DNA from: Cyanoderma ruficeps
Lineage: Eukaryota > Chordata > Aves > Passeriformes > Timaliidae
Direction: 5' to 3'
NCBI GenBank assembly: GCA_008694505.1
Contig: VZDJ01000090.1
Span: 1,543,521 to 1,607,520, forward strand
DNA length: 64,000 bases
The stretch's first letter is position 1; the number at the start of each line of letters is the position of its first letter. Under the pieces are notes generated by a model. That model had not been told where the DNA came from and did no database searches. It saw only the letters and a list, made by a program, of their open reading frames with translations. This document shows, one piece after another, positions 10,720-23,689 of the stretch. The position numbers and the translations under genes are program-made.

Positions 10720-13645
10720 TATCCTATATTAATGATACCAATTCCAGGCATGGATCTCTGATATTGACATGATTGTCACTTTTGCTTCTATTTGTCTGGA
10801 GCTTCTTCCTTGTTCTTAAGTCTGTTCAAAATATGCTTTATTATAGTTCCTTGTCCCTTTTAGCAAGAAAAACTCTGTTCCTCTCCAGTGACAAAATATT
10901 TAACAGCATATGGTGGTCTTTATAAAGGTAGGGTTTTGCACCTGCTGGAGCCAGAAGTCATTAATTTGCTTGTAGCATGTAAGTATCACTGGTATATATT
11001 TGCTATTTCTTCCTTTTCTGCATGTCTGAAGGGCAAAAAACACCTTTCCAGCAATGCAGCCTTAATGCTTTGGGGTTCTTTTTTTTCCATTGTTTATACA
11101 GAAGTAAAGTTCTTCTCACTGACTGTGATCCTGTTGGCAGTGGAGCTCCATTGATAACCAATAGTTTGCTTTACTGATTGCCAGACAAACTAATTAAATC
11201 AGAAGAATGGTCCCGGTCAGCTGATGTAAAGACAATAAGGCTCTTCCTGATCAAGTGCATTTTGTAGCCATCTTGCTAACCTGCCCAGAGTAAGAGTATA
11301 GAAACAAACTACTGCAAAGCAGGCTGGAGTGCAAACTTGCAGAAAATCAACCCTCTGCAGTAAGTCTGCCTGTGCTCCCTCTTGGTATCCTTGGAATATC
11401 CTTATTGGCTCCTGTTTGTTACTGGGTAACAGCACACAACAGCTCTGGTGCCTCTGAGCAGCAGGATAAATGGTTTTTTATATACAGCCACTCCTTTGGG
11501 CTTCCAGGATGTTTTATTGCAGGCACTCCACTATTTTGGGCAGCCACCTGAAGAAAAAGACAACACAGATGCCAACACAAGGGTGCTCAGGCAAGGACAG
11601 AATTGGGCAATAAGCTCCCTGTAATCAGGAATGGCTTGTCATGTGGATTGAAGGAAGGGATAGCAAGACACAGGGAGGAAGTTCAGTAAAGGAAGAATTT
11701 GGTACTTAGAAATCTGACAGTTGGGAGCAAAGCTCCTGGAGAGATGAAAGGATCCCACTGTCTTCCTGTGAAGGAAAAAATGGCAAAGAAAACTCTGGTA
11801 CTGCAAGCTTGCACTTGGGAAAGAAGTCACTGAACTGTGGAAGAAAAAATTGTCCTTTTTTCTCTCTGGCAGTATCTGTGGGTATTTTAGGACCTCTGTG
11901 AAACCTGTGGAAAGATGTTCCAGTTTTCTGGTATGTGTTTTAATGCCCCAGCCCTTTGATGTGCGAAGTGTCTCCCCCTATTAAAGAGCAGCTTTGCTGT
12001 CTTCCCTCTTCCTTTCCTGCTCTGTTTCCCGTGCCTAGATTGCCCTTCCTGTTCCTACTTCAGTGACAGAGCAGCCATGGCTCCACCCATTGCTTGGCCC
12101 TCACTGAGCATTAGGATGAAATGTCATTAGCCTGGAAAAACTATGGGTGCTACTGTGTTAAACATCTTTTTGACCTTTCTAAGGGTGTGCAGAGAGCAGA
12201 ATAAATAAAATAAGAGTGTGCATGCAGGGGAGAGAAGAAGAACAGTGGCCATGGAAGGGGATAGAGAAGAAGAAAGCACAGAGATCTAGGTGCAGTGTCC
12301 CAGCTGCAGGGAGAGGTGAGGCCTGACAGGACCAGCTGATGCTCTGCCCGGGCCTAAAGCAACTGCATCCAAAGTGGTTGTGACCCTTCCTTGTCTCCCC
12401 AAACCTCTCCTGGAAGTTGCCCTGTGTTCCTTCAGAATCCTTGATAATGTCACCATGGCAAAAAAGGTGAATCCTCACACATCTGAAGGGAGGGAGGGAC
12501 AAGCAGATGGAAACCAAAGCCCATACCCTTGGAGGGTCTGTGTCCCCAGAATATGACTGACAGTTCTGGTGTCTGCTATTCTGCTACTTCAGATCTTACA
12601 TAGTCAACCAAAGGTGTTACTACAGCACATTGTAATGTTTGCACTGGGACTATCCAATGTCTAGGACACTGAATAATTAAACTCAGCACAGACTTCAAGC
12701 TGTCAGCATCCCTGGAAATGTTATTTATTTACATTAGTACTGAGTCAGGTAAAATGTTTCTGTTCATGCCACCCAAAACAGAACAGAGAAATCCCCATCT
12801 TTTGAAATTGTTTTCAGCACGTGAGATGTATGTTCAAGAAACAAACACTGTCTGTTTGTTCAGACAAGATCTGTATTTTTGCCCACAAGTCAAGTTACAC
12901 ATTCTGCAGAAGCTCATGTAGCCATCAGGGAAGCACAGGGGCAGCCCATGTGTACCTATCATCTAAAGTCAGCCTTTGTTCCCAGCTGAAACGTGGTAAG
13001 AGCAGGATTTTTTCAGCACTATTTATTTTTCATCAATGTTCACAAATACATTGACTCTGCAGTGGGAACCCCTCAGTGACCAAGGCCATCCTGCAATATT
13101 TCTCTCCCTTTAATTTTCTTAAAGTCATTCCACTGGACACCCACCAGATTTATTGCAAAATGAGGGTGTATAAAAAAGCATTCACCTGACCAAATCTGCC
13201 CCTTCTCTCCTTCCACACACTGTCCTAACTAAAACTGCATTGCACTTATATTGTACTTTTGATCTCACAATGCTTACGGAGCTCAAAGTTTGGCTGTCAG
13301 GTGAACATGAAATGCACAACACCCTTGAAAAAGTGAACAAGATTCATTACAGCTTTTGCCATCAGGTGGCTTCTGCCTGCTGCCTGTTTGGTGAGGTTGG
13401 CAAACACTGAGTTAATAGGGTGTGGCTGAGTGGTGCACATTTGTGAAGTGTAATCATGCTTCTAGGACAAGTTGTGTTGTACAAAACCTTGGAGGTGGCA
13501 TAGAGTGAAAGAAGGGCTGAAGTGTTCACATGGCTTATGGAGTCTTACTAAAATAAGTCTTTGTGCTGCAGAGATGTAGAGGTAGGTGTGGACTATGCAG
13601 TACAGTCACCCTCATCAACCTGTACTCAACAAACAAATGAACATT
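10720..13645. other. intergenic DNA downstream of HSD3B, no gene recognised
   Basis: No conserved coding exon is visible on either strand. The open frames present (up to 112 codons near 12179-12517 on the minus strand) have no domain signature or splice context. No clear repeat is seen. Confidence 0.55.
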
Positions 13646-13650
13646 TCACT

Positions 13651-13660
13651 TTTATTTATT
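13651..13660 (-). promoter_or_regulatory. probable poly(A) signal of HSD3B
   Basis: On the minus strand two overlapping AATAAA hexamers lie about 140-150 bases past the HSD3B stop codon. This is the first canonical signal after the stop and gives a short 3' untranslated region. Assignment is by position and motif only. Confidence 0.55.
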
Positions 13661-13800
13661 CTGAGGTTGGGGGTGAGGGGTTTCAGTGGGCTCTTACACA
13701 AAGTATTCATTTAAATGCTTTCTAGTTTGCTGCTGTTCACCCAGCTCTCCTCTGGCTCAAGGCCCTATTTGCTTAGCTGGGTTTCAGCTCTCCTTCAGGC

Positions 13801-14615
13801 TTAGGCAGTGCTGCTTTGCAAGAGCAGCCTCCTCTGGGGGATCACGGAGGCAATCCACTCCCCAGTGCCCTGCTTGGCCTCTTCCCACGTGTAGCGGGGC
13901 GCGTAGCCAAAATCCTGCTGTGCTTTTCTGTAGGAAAAGGTGAAGGGGGTGTTCAGCAGCGTGACCAGGTGCCTGTTGGTGGAGGGGATGTACCTGACAA
14001 AGGGCCGCAGCAGGAAGCTCATGATCTCCAGCAGCAGAGAGAAGTAATAGAGCACTGTCAGAGGCATGGGGAGCTGGGCCTCAATCCCAAACCCCAGCTC
14101 CTTGGTCAGCTCGTAGTTGAGATCAGCGTAGCTCATGTGAGGGGTGTCATCTGAGATGTAGTAGAACTTTCCCCTGACGTGCTTGGCTTTCTGGGGGGCT
14201 CGGAGGGCCTTGGCTGCCTGCAGGTGTGCCCAGGCGATGTTGCCCACGTAGACAGGGTTCACCAGAGCCTCCTTCCTGGAGAAGCGCAGGTAGACGTTCT
14301 TGTTCAGCAGGCACTTGTCCAGATGGCCTTGGAGAAATGGGCACCCTTCCCCAAAAATGTACATGGATCTCAGGGCACAGGTCATCAGCGTGCCACCATC
14401 TCTCAGCACCTGGCCATCTGCTTTCAGCACAGAATCCTCTGCCAGTCTCTTGCTTTGGGCATAAGGAAATTTGGATGTGCTCTCATAAGCTGTGTCTTCG
14501 TCACCATTGAAAATGGGGTCACCTTTGCAGTTTGGGCCTGTCACTTCTATGGTACTGGTGTATATGAAGTGCTGAACATTGCAGCGGACACACGCCTCCA
14601 GCAGCAGCTGAGTAC
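13801..14615 (-). CDS. HSD3B1: HSD3B coding exon 3 (terminal, catalytic and membrane part)
   Basis: The acceptor ctgaag lies just before 14615, which completes the glycine codon of GTQLLLEAC. The 815-nt exon encodes residues 107-377, including the YxxxK catalytic pair, NPVYVGN, the YYISDDTPH stretch and the membrane anchor. It ends in TAA at 13803-13801. There are no internal stops or frameshifts. Confidence 0.96.
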
Positions 14616-17600
14616 CTTCAGAAAACAAACATGAAAGGCAGTCTAACCTGGAAAAAGTGGGGGGCTCAGATCAGAAACAGCATTTCTGGCCTGAGCTTAG
14701 CCAGATCCTCTCTGCAGCTGGAACAATCCTGGCCTGAACAGGGCAGTATATTCAGTGGCACTGAACCTGCTCTGGATCTGTATTTAAGTAGTATCAGTGC
14801 ACCTTCCAGAGTTAAACAAGGGTGAATATTTGCTCCTAATTGCATGTTGTGGGGGTATTTTTATGCCAAGAATCAAATTTTTGCCCTTCCTTAACTTAGC
14901 ATGGGTACTGACCATAGATTCAGGGACTTGTGCCTCTTGGTTGGATAGAGTTGGCTTAAGGCAGAGAACCTTCAGAAGCTGCCCCTCTCCCTAGGTATCC
15001 TCCCTGCTCTATGGTGAAGCCCATGTTTTTCAGGTTTGAGGATGCTCTTGGGTGGTTTGCTAAGAAGAGACAGAATTAGTATGGGACCTAAATCAGTGTA
15101 CTCATACCCAGTGCAAATCTGTCCAGTATTCCACTGAAAAAGAGAAGGGCTTGAAGAGAAACATGGTGAAGCAAGGCACCATAACATGTAGTCAAAGATC
15201 ATGAAGTGCAATGAGAAAAGATAGGCTTGTATAAGTATACCTCCTTTTCTGTCATATTCTGGCTTTTCCTTGCAGTAGTACAAGGTTTCTTACATTTAAA
15301 ATCCTTTAATGATTTCATCAGGGGCAGCAGAGGTCTGCTGTTCAAAGTCTTCTAAATAGCCAAGAAGGTTAAATAAGGAAAGCACACTGAAAGGGGAAAT
15401 AAATACTTTAATAAGTTGTGTTGTTATAGTTGCAATTAGAATCTTCTTTTTCTACTCAGAATTGAGGCAGAAATTGCCTTATTTTTTGTGCATGGTGTAA
15501 TGAGAGAAATTAAGTGCAAAAAGACCAGTGACTTTGGAAGAGAAGACACAGCTCAAAGACATTTGGAAACATCTTTGGCAAAGGAACATGGAACTAAAAT
15601 GACTGATACCATATCAGAAGAGTGTAGCCTAAAATCCAGGGGATAAAATCAAACACCAGCAGTGAGGCACACAAAAGATCTTCCAAGTCTGCTCAGTCGG
15701 TTACAGCAACAACTAAAGGCAGCACAATGCAGATCAGTCTAGTGTGACTGCAACAAATATAATGAATTAAAGAGGTTCAGAAGAGCCAGGAATATTGGCA
15801 GAAAAATATGGACTCATTAATGAGTGAAAAATAGGAAAAATTATTCAGCTGAATGTTGTTAGGGAACCAAAATTCCTCTTTTCAAGCTTGAACAAGAAAA
15901 AGAAAGAAATTGAAACCAATGGATTGAATTGAAATTGAAGCAAACCTGGGTGAAGCTTTCAGAAAAATTAAGGAAGTGCACTGAAAAAGAGTTACACAGA
16001 TAGGAATAAATTGATGTGAAAAATTAATTCATGCAAGTCACCCTGTTTAGATGACATACAGGACATACAAGCCTGGGTCATCTGGAATAAAGTATTTTAT
16101 TATATTATTTTAAAAATCATGTCTTCATTCCTGCTGTCAATACTGTTTAGAACATGAGGGAAAATAATAAAATGCAGAAAGTCTTGATGAAATCAAATGA
16201 GATAGGAAGTTTTATCAAAAAGCAAACATAAAATTATCTTGACAGTTGGTATCTGTTCAAGATGAATTTCACCCAAATAAAATGTGGTTTATTTGAAAAT
16301 CAGAATTGTATGTAAAAGTTTAAAGATTTCCACAGTAATGGGAATCTAAGTATCTTTCATATAGCATGTAATAAAGTAAATTATTACTGTATTACATACT
16401 TTATTCAGTGAGTGGGTCCCCATGGTTTGCTTGCTCTTCTGCCTGAGGATCTGGATCACAGAAGGTATTTTGTTTAGATTATAATTAATTATTTTCTCAA
16501 TTCCCTTCCTTTTAAACATTTGCTTCCTTTCCTTCCTAAAAAGACATTTTTGCTCTGTGTGGCAATGGAGGAAAGCCCTGCATCAAGGCAAATTTAACTT
16601 GTTCACTTCTGTCCTGGTTCGTCAATATCCACATCTGATTCTTGAAATGTTTATGTTACACAAGTTCTATTTTCTTGGAGAAACAAGACTTTCATCTTGC
16701 AAACCTATGAAGTACATAGCAGTGCCCTGGCTGGCCAGAAAACCAGAAGAGCATCAGAATGGAAAAGGAAGGAAACGGAAGAGAGGACAGCAGTAGTCAC
16801 TGAGTGACCTCACAGACAGTTGGCTCTGGGGAGCAGGACTGTGGATGGTATTTCATTTTAGCAAATGTTGTCAGCTAATCCTCACTGGTCCAGTGGGCTA
16901 TTTTTTACCCATAGGCAGACACTGTTGGCAGGGGAGTGAGTACTGGGGAGTCAGACCTAAAGAGCTTTCTGGGTTTGGGACATTTTAATAGTAGCTTGTT
17001 GGGGATTTTAAAATTTATTTATTTATTTATTTATTGGTAATTATTGGGGTTTTATTTTTCCCCGTGAAAAAATGTGTTCAAACAGCACATTCTGCTGTGA
17101 AAAACCAGACTATGGTGGGAGTGTGGTCATAAAGACAGAGCTTTACAAATTCTCTTTCTGAACTACCAGCTATTTTGAAATACCAGCTGTATTTTCATAT
17201 TACCCAGTGCACAGGTTTCCAGGAACTTGCCTTTCTGCTCTTCCCTCCTGACAGGGGCCCAAGAGGCTGCCCACTGGGCTCTATGTTTCAATCACTGACA
17301 ATTTGTGGCTTTGATTGAGCAGAAATGAAAGGGTTGGGAAGCTAATGGTGCAGGCAATGAGCCACACTAAAACAGCTTAAATGCCATCCCACTGTTTTTA
17401 AGGTACATGTGAGAAACAACTCGACTGCCAAGAATTCTCTTCTCCTCTGAACACTGCTGAGCAGCCAATATTGGTGAAAGTGATGCCTGTACAGGTATGT
17501 TCCTAATTTTTCTGTGAAGAAGCCCTGTGTCTGTGGCAGAGAGGAACAAAGAACTGGGAAACCTGTTCTTGTAAATAAGAACATCTTCCCCACATCTCCC

Positions 17601-20600
17601 CCAAGCTGCTGAAGCAACACAGCCAGGGAGGCCTGTGTGCATCCAGGTTTGGCAGTACCAGTTCTCTGAATGGCGCTGAGGGTTTTGGCATCACGGACAG
17701 GGGATAAAGTTGTTCTTTTAGGAAATACATTTAAACTTCCTGGTAGGTGATGCTACATGGGCCATTCCTAAGTCTAAACCTTCTCCCTTCATGTGATCTT
17801 CCATGAGGAATGGGGGTTCCTTAGGAGAAAGGGAAATCCCATCACTGAGCCACTGTAACCCTTCCCTCCCATAGCTCTGAGTTTGGTGGGGAATTTTAAA
17901 TTATAAGCTCGAGGTGGGGGAGCACTTGTTCCTCTCCACTGCCTTCTTGCACACACAGGCTTAATGGGAAAGGAAAGAAAAGGAGAAAAAAAAAAGGAGA
18001 AAAAGAATAGCAAGGAGAGAGTCACAGGCTCTGGGATGTTATCAATGCAACATTTCTGTAACTGCAACCAAAGTCTGCAGCACTTGTAAAATTTGAAAAA
18101 TGTACACAGGCAGGGATGCCACATGCGGTAGGAGAATAAGAACCAATTTCTGAGGTGAGCATTGGGATTTCAGAGGGGAAAATTCCACTGAGCATGGGTT
18201 TATGACTATCACCACTGAAAGCAGAGCCTGTGCAGATCTCACCATGGGCATATGTAAGTGTTGACAAGAATGAATGATCCTGCACTGCCCTGAAGTGGAA
18301 GACTGGTGTGAAAAGGCCTAGAACCTCTTGAGGCTGCATAGACACGGGATTTGCAACCCCATCTATGTCAGTGTAAGGTGCAGAACAGCCCAGTTAACCT
18401 GGATCAAAACAAACAGGGGTCAGGTGCTCCCTTTCCTGAGCAGACAGTGATCAGGACATAGGGGTGGGTTTGAGAAAGGTGCTTCAGCTGCTCACCTGTG
18501 ACATTGACTTCCCAGAGCAGCTTCTTCTCGATGAGGCCCAGGGTGTCAATGAGGGAGGCCGTGTGGATGACGAGGGAGACCCCCTGGCAGGCCCGGTGCA
18601 GGAATGTCACATCTCGGATGTCCCCTTCCAGGATTTTCACCTCAGTCTTACCCTTGAACTCTGCAGGGGCAGCAGAAAACAGAGCACAAGAACTTACAGG
18701 TACCTAAGAAGAGCACTGGAAGGAGTGGTGAAGGGCTGACCCTGCCTGGCAGGTGCTGACTGTTCAGGAGCAGCAGGAATATTTTAAGGCTGTGAAACAA
18801 AAGGCATTTCCCCAAGACTCTAGTGTCAAATGCTAACTACAGTGCTATAGAGGTTTATTTTACATCACCTACCATAGATCTGGAGCCAATATTCAACATG
18901 TTTCTTTCTATTTTATTTTTTAAAGAGAAATCTTTTCACTGCCAGCAAGCTTCCTTGAGTTGTGACTGTGTTAAAGTTCACAGAGGAGCAGCTTTAGCTG
19001 TGCATGTTCTGGTGACTGGCTGGCCATAGACGTGTTAACCCAAGCATACTGAACAGGTACTGCACGTTCCTGTCTTCAAGCTGATGAATGATCTCTCTCC
19101 ACCCAGGACATGTGAGCACAGGGATATGTTCATACCTACTTTCTGCCCCTTTACCTTGCCTTTACTGCAGCTCTTCTAATAAATCACATACAATTCTGAC
19201 ATCTTTTTCTTGTACCTTGGCCAGGACTTACAGTGCCTCTTCCAACTCCAGCTCAGGCTCCATTTCAGTGTCTGTGCTGTGGGGTCATTTTCAGCCTGCA
19301 CATCTTTCTGGTTCGTATCTGAACTCTCAAGACTCTTCCCCTGAGCTACCTCAGCCCTGCTTGATTAAATCCTGCTTTTTAAACCCTCTCCCTCCATAGC
19401 AGCTGCAGTGTGTGACCCCAGAGGAGCTCTAGGTCTCAAAGCCATCCTTCCCTAAGCTGTGCTGGGTAGAAGGATTCTTTCTGCAGCCCAGAGCTACACA
19501 AACATGAGCCAGCACCAGACAATCACTTGGAAAAATATACAGTCCAAGGCAGTGCTGCTCTCCAGGGAAATCAGCTGGCCTGGCTGCAGCAATTCCAGAG
19601 GAGGGGACTTTCCCAGCACGACCCACAACTTGTAAGGAGGTGGTGCCATGGCAGCAAGTCCTCTGGGAGCCTCTGCTGTGGCTGCACTAGATGGCTCCCC
19701 AGGCACAGCTTCTGGGCAGGGACTGTGCAGCACAGGCAGAGCCTCTGTCTTCTTCCAGGGTAATCAAATGCCCTTTTTAGATAAGAGAAGAACCTGATTA
19801 ATTTGCACAGTCTTTAGCTTCAGCCATGACTGAAATCTCTTGTATCCTAGTGCTTTGTCATCAGCTTCACAGCAGGCACTATTTCATCTCGTGTCTTTAA
19901 TATGAAACACTGAGAGAGACAGCTGTGGGGTATGGAACTAAGTGGGAATACATTTTAAAATGGTTTTATCTCATTTTCACTATAGCATGCTAAGAATGTA
20001 ACTCTGTGTCAATTTAGCAATTATTTTGATGCAACAGGCTTAAGGGGCTTTTGGGTTTTTTTTCCCACCACAGACAGTTGGTCTGAGATTTAAGATTTGT
20101 GAAACATTTACAAAACTGTTACTACATCTAGAGTTGCTGTCCTCCCAGCACAGTCACTGCCACATGCTCTCTTCTGCTCCTTTATTTTACAGACTGCATT
20201 CATTTCCTAGGACTTGATCTCCAGAAGCTCCACTCTGACCTCTACTTGCACGGATACAAAAGTGTCAGACTAGGGCTGGGCTTTTTGTTAAGCACGTGGT
20301 AGTTAGATTTGCTCTAATAAATATTAGTCTTTGTACTGCCCTTAGGTTGATGTTCTCCATGAATAAGGCTTTGTGGGATTGTAATACTCCCAAGAACAGA
20401 CAGAAAAGGTTTTCCCAACATAAATTCTGACATGTGACCCCTTCAAAGTTTTCACAGTGACCAGGAAGGGGTTAGGAAAATGGAAAATTTACACCTGCAA
20501 ATCAAAGCTTTCAGGAAAAATACACAATAAGCCTGTCTGTTTTAAAGCTGATCACAAGAAATCTGCTGTCCAGGTGCTTTGTGCCTTGTTTGGGCTGGCA

Positions 20601-23600
20601 GTTTGTGTGTGTGTTTGATATGAGTCAGGAAATCTGCTCCTCTGTTCCATTTTAGCCAGCAGAAGTTGCCATGGTAAGCACAATATGGGTCTTGCTCACT
20701 TTAGCAGCATCAGCTGCTTGTCAGGAATCAGCAGATTGATCTTGTTTTGCTCTGGGTGAAAACTACAGGTGAGCTTGGAAGAAAGGAGAGGAAAGAAATG
20801 ATTGACAGATAGTGGTTTCAGTCTGTGATGGCCAGCAGAGAGAAACTTGATTTCCATCTACACAAACCATTGCCCAAGCATCAAAAGAACACATGTGGGT
20901 AGGTCAGAGGGGCAGGAACAGAATACATTCAAGTCAGCTCTCCATTTTTGCATAAAGTGATTATGACAAAGTACCTACTCACTGGGAAAGCTTGCTTCTC
21001 TTCACCAGTGGTTTCTGCATCCTCTGAGTGGTAAATAAACACCCTGCTTGCTGTGGGGTAGTTTTTGCTTGAAAAGGCAATGATTTCTCAATAAAATTCA
21101 GTGTCCTGTTGTAAGCAGTTTTAGACTCAGCAGTACAGTCAGACTATTTGCCCTAAACTTAAGAACAACATAGCAGCTTTGATTTCTCCAGAAGTGCCAA
21201 TGCACAATGTTGTTCAATAGTGAACAACACATTGTGTAAGTGGAAGCACAGGAAAGGCAGAAAGGTAAATCTGACATGGAGATGGGAGGTAAGAAACCCA
21301 GGGCACTAAAGTTCAATGTGATGTCCATCCTCAACCACACAATGTAACTGGGTAGACTCCAACTCACAGCACTCGGCATTGACTGGATCATCGTGGACTC
21401 CCTGGGGCTGTGGAAGACCACAAATGCCACTTTCCTATGCAGACTGAGTGTGATGGTCAAGCTCTCAGCAGGAAAGTTGTTTGGACAAAAGAGGAGTGTC
21501 CCTGAGGGCCTTTTGGCACAAAGACCTGTGACTTATACATACTTTTCTGTCATACTACCCACAGCCCTGACTCTGCAAAGATAGTGCAAGTGCAAGGTGC
21601 TCAAGAGATTAGTGAGAAAAAAACCCCACTCAGCTCTGCTCCTGGCTGTTCCAGAAATCCAGATGACATCTGCTAGCAAGTAAAAGTCCCTGCAGTAAAA
21701 ATAATGGAGATCAGAAGGATCCAGCCCCACCCACAGGTTTTGTGGCAGCCTCACACTTGAATAGGAGACACTGTGATAGAGAAGGGCTTGAAAGGGTATG
21801 GCAGGGAAATATTTCTGGTAGTCCTGAGTACAGGGAATGGCAGGACTCTAGAAGAAATGTAGCCACAAGGGCTGATACAGGCAGAGGAGCTGCCAGTCAA
21901 AGTGCAGAGGTTCAAATCTGTTTAAACACATCTAGAATGTCAGCCTATGCTCCCTACTACCTGTTTGTGGGGAAGAAAAGGCTTTGGTAACTGCTTTTTC
22001 CCTACCTCCTGAGCTGGTCAGATAGGCATAAGGAAAGTTAATAGAATAGGAGAGGGGCTGTGTGGGCAGTGCTCCGTGTAGGAAGAAGGGAGGATAAGGA
22101 AAGAAGGCATTGAGCTTGCCTAGTAACAAAAAATAAAACATCAAAACGTTTGTTGCAGCTCAGCCAAGATTGTGCCCACACAAAAAATTGTTTTTACTCC
22201 CTGGGATGTTCCATTATCCCCACAAAGCTCTCCTGGCCCAAAGCAGTGTAGATGCCTCTGCACTGCTGCATCAGCACTAAACCACACACACTCCTGCTGC
22301 TTCAGTCTCTACTTTAGCTACAGGTTTTGGGTTTATTTCTGTGGAAACTCTCTGGAAATCAGAGCAGGAAGGGCTGCTGCAAGGCCCAGGGGCATTTAGA
22401 AATCCTCAGTGAAATGCTGAGTCAGATCTAATGCAGAAGAAGTTTGAGTTGTGTAAAACCGTGATAAAGGCTTTTGCAATTTGTACCAGGTTTATTGTGC
22501 ACTGTTGCTATTCCTTGATGACACTTTAATGCTCTATAGAGTGATTGAGGCTCTTCAGCAAATCATATGGAGGTGTTCCCTAAGGGTTCCCATATAGCTT
22601 CCTGCATAGAGGAAGGGGAGTCTCACCATGAAGATGTGATGGAGGAAGTTATTGTTAAGTAAATATAATGTAAGGACTTAAAAATCTGACTGAATTTATC
22701 TCCCCTATGTGCCTTTTTATAGATGTGTTCAGTATCTCAATAAATAGGACATTTAAAATGAAACACTCTGAGCTGCTTTCCCTGCCCCAGACTGTTACTA
22801 ACACTGGGAACATCACTCACTCGTGCTGTCTCCAATCCATTCAAGAAGCCAGAGTCCTGCCTTGCACTTTGCAAATGGGTTCTGTCTCTTCTGTTTAGCA
22901 TTTGCTTAAACAGGAAACTCCAATTATGTTATTAACAAAAGCAGTTTAAAAAATACTTCACCACAGCTCTGAGCCAGTAGATCACTATTAATCAAATTAA
23001 TCACAGGTTGAAGAAAACCATTAGAATTTGCACCCACAACTTTGTCACTGCCTTCGCTGTCTGGCACACCAGACCCCAGCACAGCATGCTCTGATGAGGG
23101 CGGATATCTCTGCCCTCTCACCCTGTATAGCAGTGCTCAAATTTTTCTTTCCCCCAAGAAGTGCGAGATTTTTGCACTAATTTTGCTCTATGGGTTTTGT
23201 TGTAAGAGAAGTCAGGTTCAAGGCAGCCTGTTTACTGCATGAACAGTATACAGAAGCCTCAGGACCCGACAAAAAAACTTTGTTTTCACATTTTGCATCT
23301 GATTTCTGTGCTGGAGGGATGGGGAGAGATAAAGCAAGGATTCCTTGAGATAAAACCTCTATCTGCAAAGCTGGTTTGGATGAGAGTTAAAGGCTTCCAA
23401 GCTACCCATGAGGGACAGCAGCGCCTACAGCTGCAACACACAGTCCTCATGAAAGGGCACTTACTTTCAAATCTCCTGAGCGCTTCATCGCTGAAGGCTT
23501 TGTCCAACAGCCGGACCTCAGCCAGCGCCTCCTCTTCTTCCAGCAGCAAGCTCACAATCCTCTGACCCAGAAATCCTCCTGCTCCCGTCACCAGACAGCT

Positions 23601-23618
23601 CACCCCAGCCAGGGACAT
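13801..23618 (-). CDS. HSD3B1: 3-beta-hydroxysteroid dehydrogenase/delta-5-4 isomerase (three coding exons)
   Basis: The enzyme oxidises the 3-beta-hydroxyl of delta-5 steroids with NAD+ and then isomerises the double bond, turning pregnenolone into progesterone and DHEA into androstenedione. It sits in ER and mitochondrial inner membranes. Coding exons in transcript order are 23465-23618, 18496-18660 and 13801-14615 (154+165+815 nt), giving 377 codons plus a TAA stop. All introns are GT-AG and the frame is kept. Visible features are an N-terminal Rossmann motif TGAGGFLG (residues 11-18), the catalytic serine in TST (about 127), the Y158-AQS-K162 catalytic pair, the conserved YYISDDTPH stretch, and a hydrophobic membrane segment at about 289-309. 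Human HSD3B1 is 373 aa and its middle coding exon is also 165 nt. The ATG chosen is the first in the exon and aligns with the family start. HAO2 lies 6.3 kb upstream on the same strand, as a family neighbour in synteny. Whether it is the orthologue of one particular mammalian paralogue cannot be decided; mammalian paralogues arose by lineage-specific duplication. Confidence 0.96.
14616..18495 (-). other. HSD3B intron 2
   Basis: This GT-AG intron of about 3.9 kb has no further recognisable exon inside. It contains a (TTTA)n microsatellite at 17014-17034 and otherwise unremarkable AT-rich DNA. Confidence 0.85.
17014..17034. repeat. (TTTA)n microsatellite
   Basis: Five perfect tandem TTTA units lie within HSD3B intron 2. 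Confidence 0.9.
18496..18660 (-). CDS. HSD3B1: HSD3B coding exon 2
   Basis: The acceptor ccctgcag precedes 18660 and the donor GTGAGC follows 18496. The 165-nt length equals that of the human exon. It encodes about residues 52-107, including the conserved LEGDI, HTAS and VNVTG stretches that continue the cofactor-binding core. Intron 1 spans 18661-23464. Confidence 0.95.
18661..23464 (-). other. HSD3B intron 1
   Basis: This GT-AG intron of about 4.8 kb separates the two N-terminal coding exons. The small open frames in it lack splice context or similarity to a family. I see no well-preserved mobile element. Confidence 0.85.
23465..23618 (-). CDS. HSD3B1: HSD3B coding exon 1 (start codon exon)
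   Basis: It runs from the ATG at 23618-23616 to a strong GTAAGT donor just past 23465, and encodes residues 1-51 plus one base of codon 52. It carries the NAD-binding TGAGGFLGQ motif followed by the alternating hydrophobic strand-helix expected of a Rossmann fold. An acidic EEEE run follows the first helix. Confidence 0.95.
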
Positions 23619-23678
23619 TGCTCTGGGTCGCTCCTCTGCGGTGAACTCGCTGTCTCTTGAGCTTGGTTCTCCTCCTGC
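23619..23678 (-). other. probable 5' UTR part of HSD3B exon with upstream splice acceptor
   Basis: Upstream of the ATG the minus strand reads a pyrimidine-rich cattccctcag followed by gcaggaggag, a good acceptor site at the 23679/23678 boundary. Mammalian HSD3B genes have a non-coding first exon, so about 60 bases of untranslated leader spliced to a distant exon is expected. That first exon and the promoter are not identified. Confidence 0.5.
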
Positions 23679-23689
23679 CTGAGGGAATG

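Noticed and set aside
13816..14634. Plus-strand open frames of 94-151 codons
   Set aside because: They are antisense shadows of the long terminal HSD3B exon.
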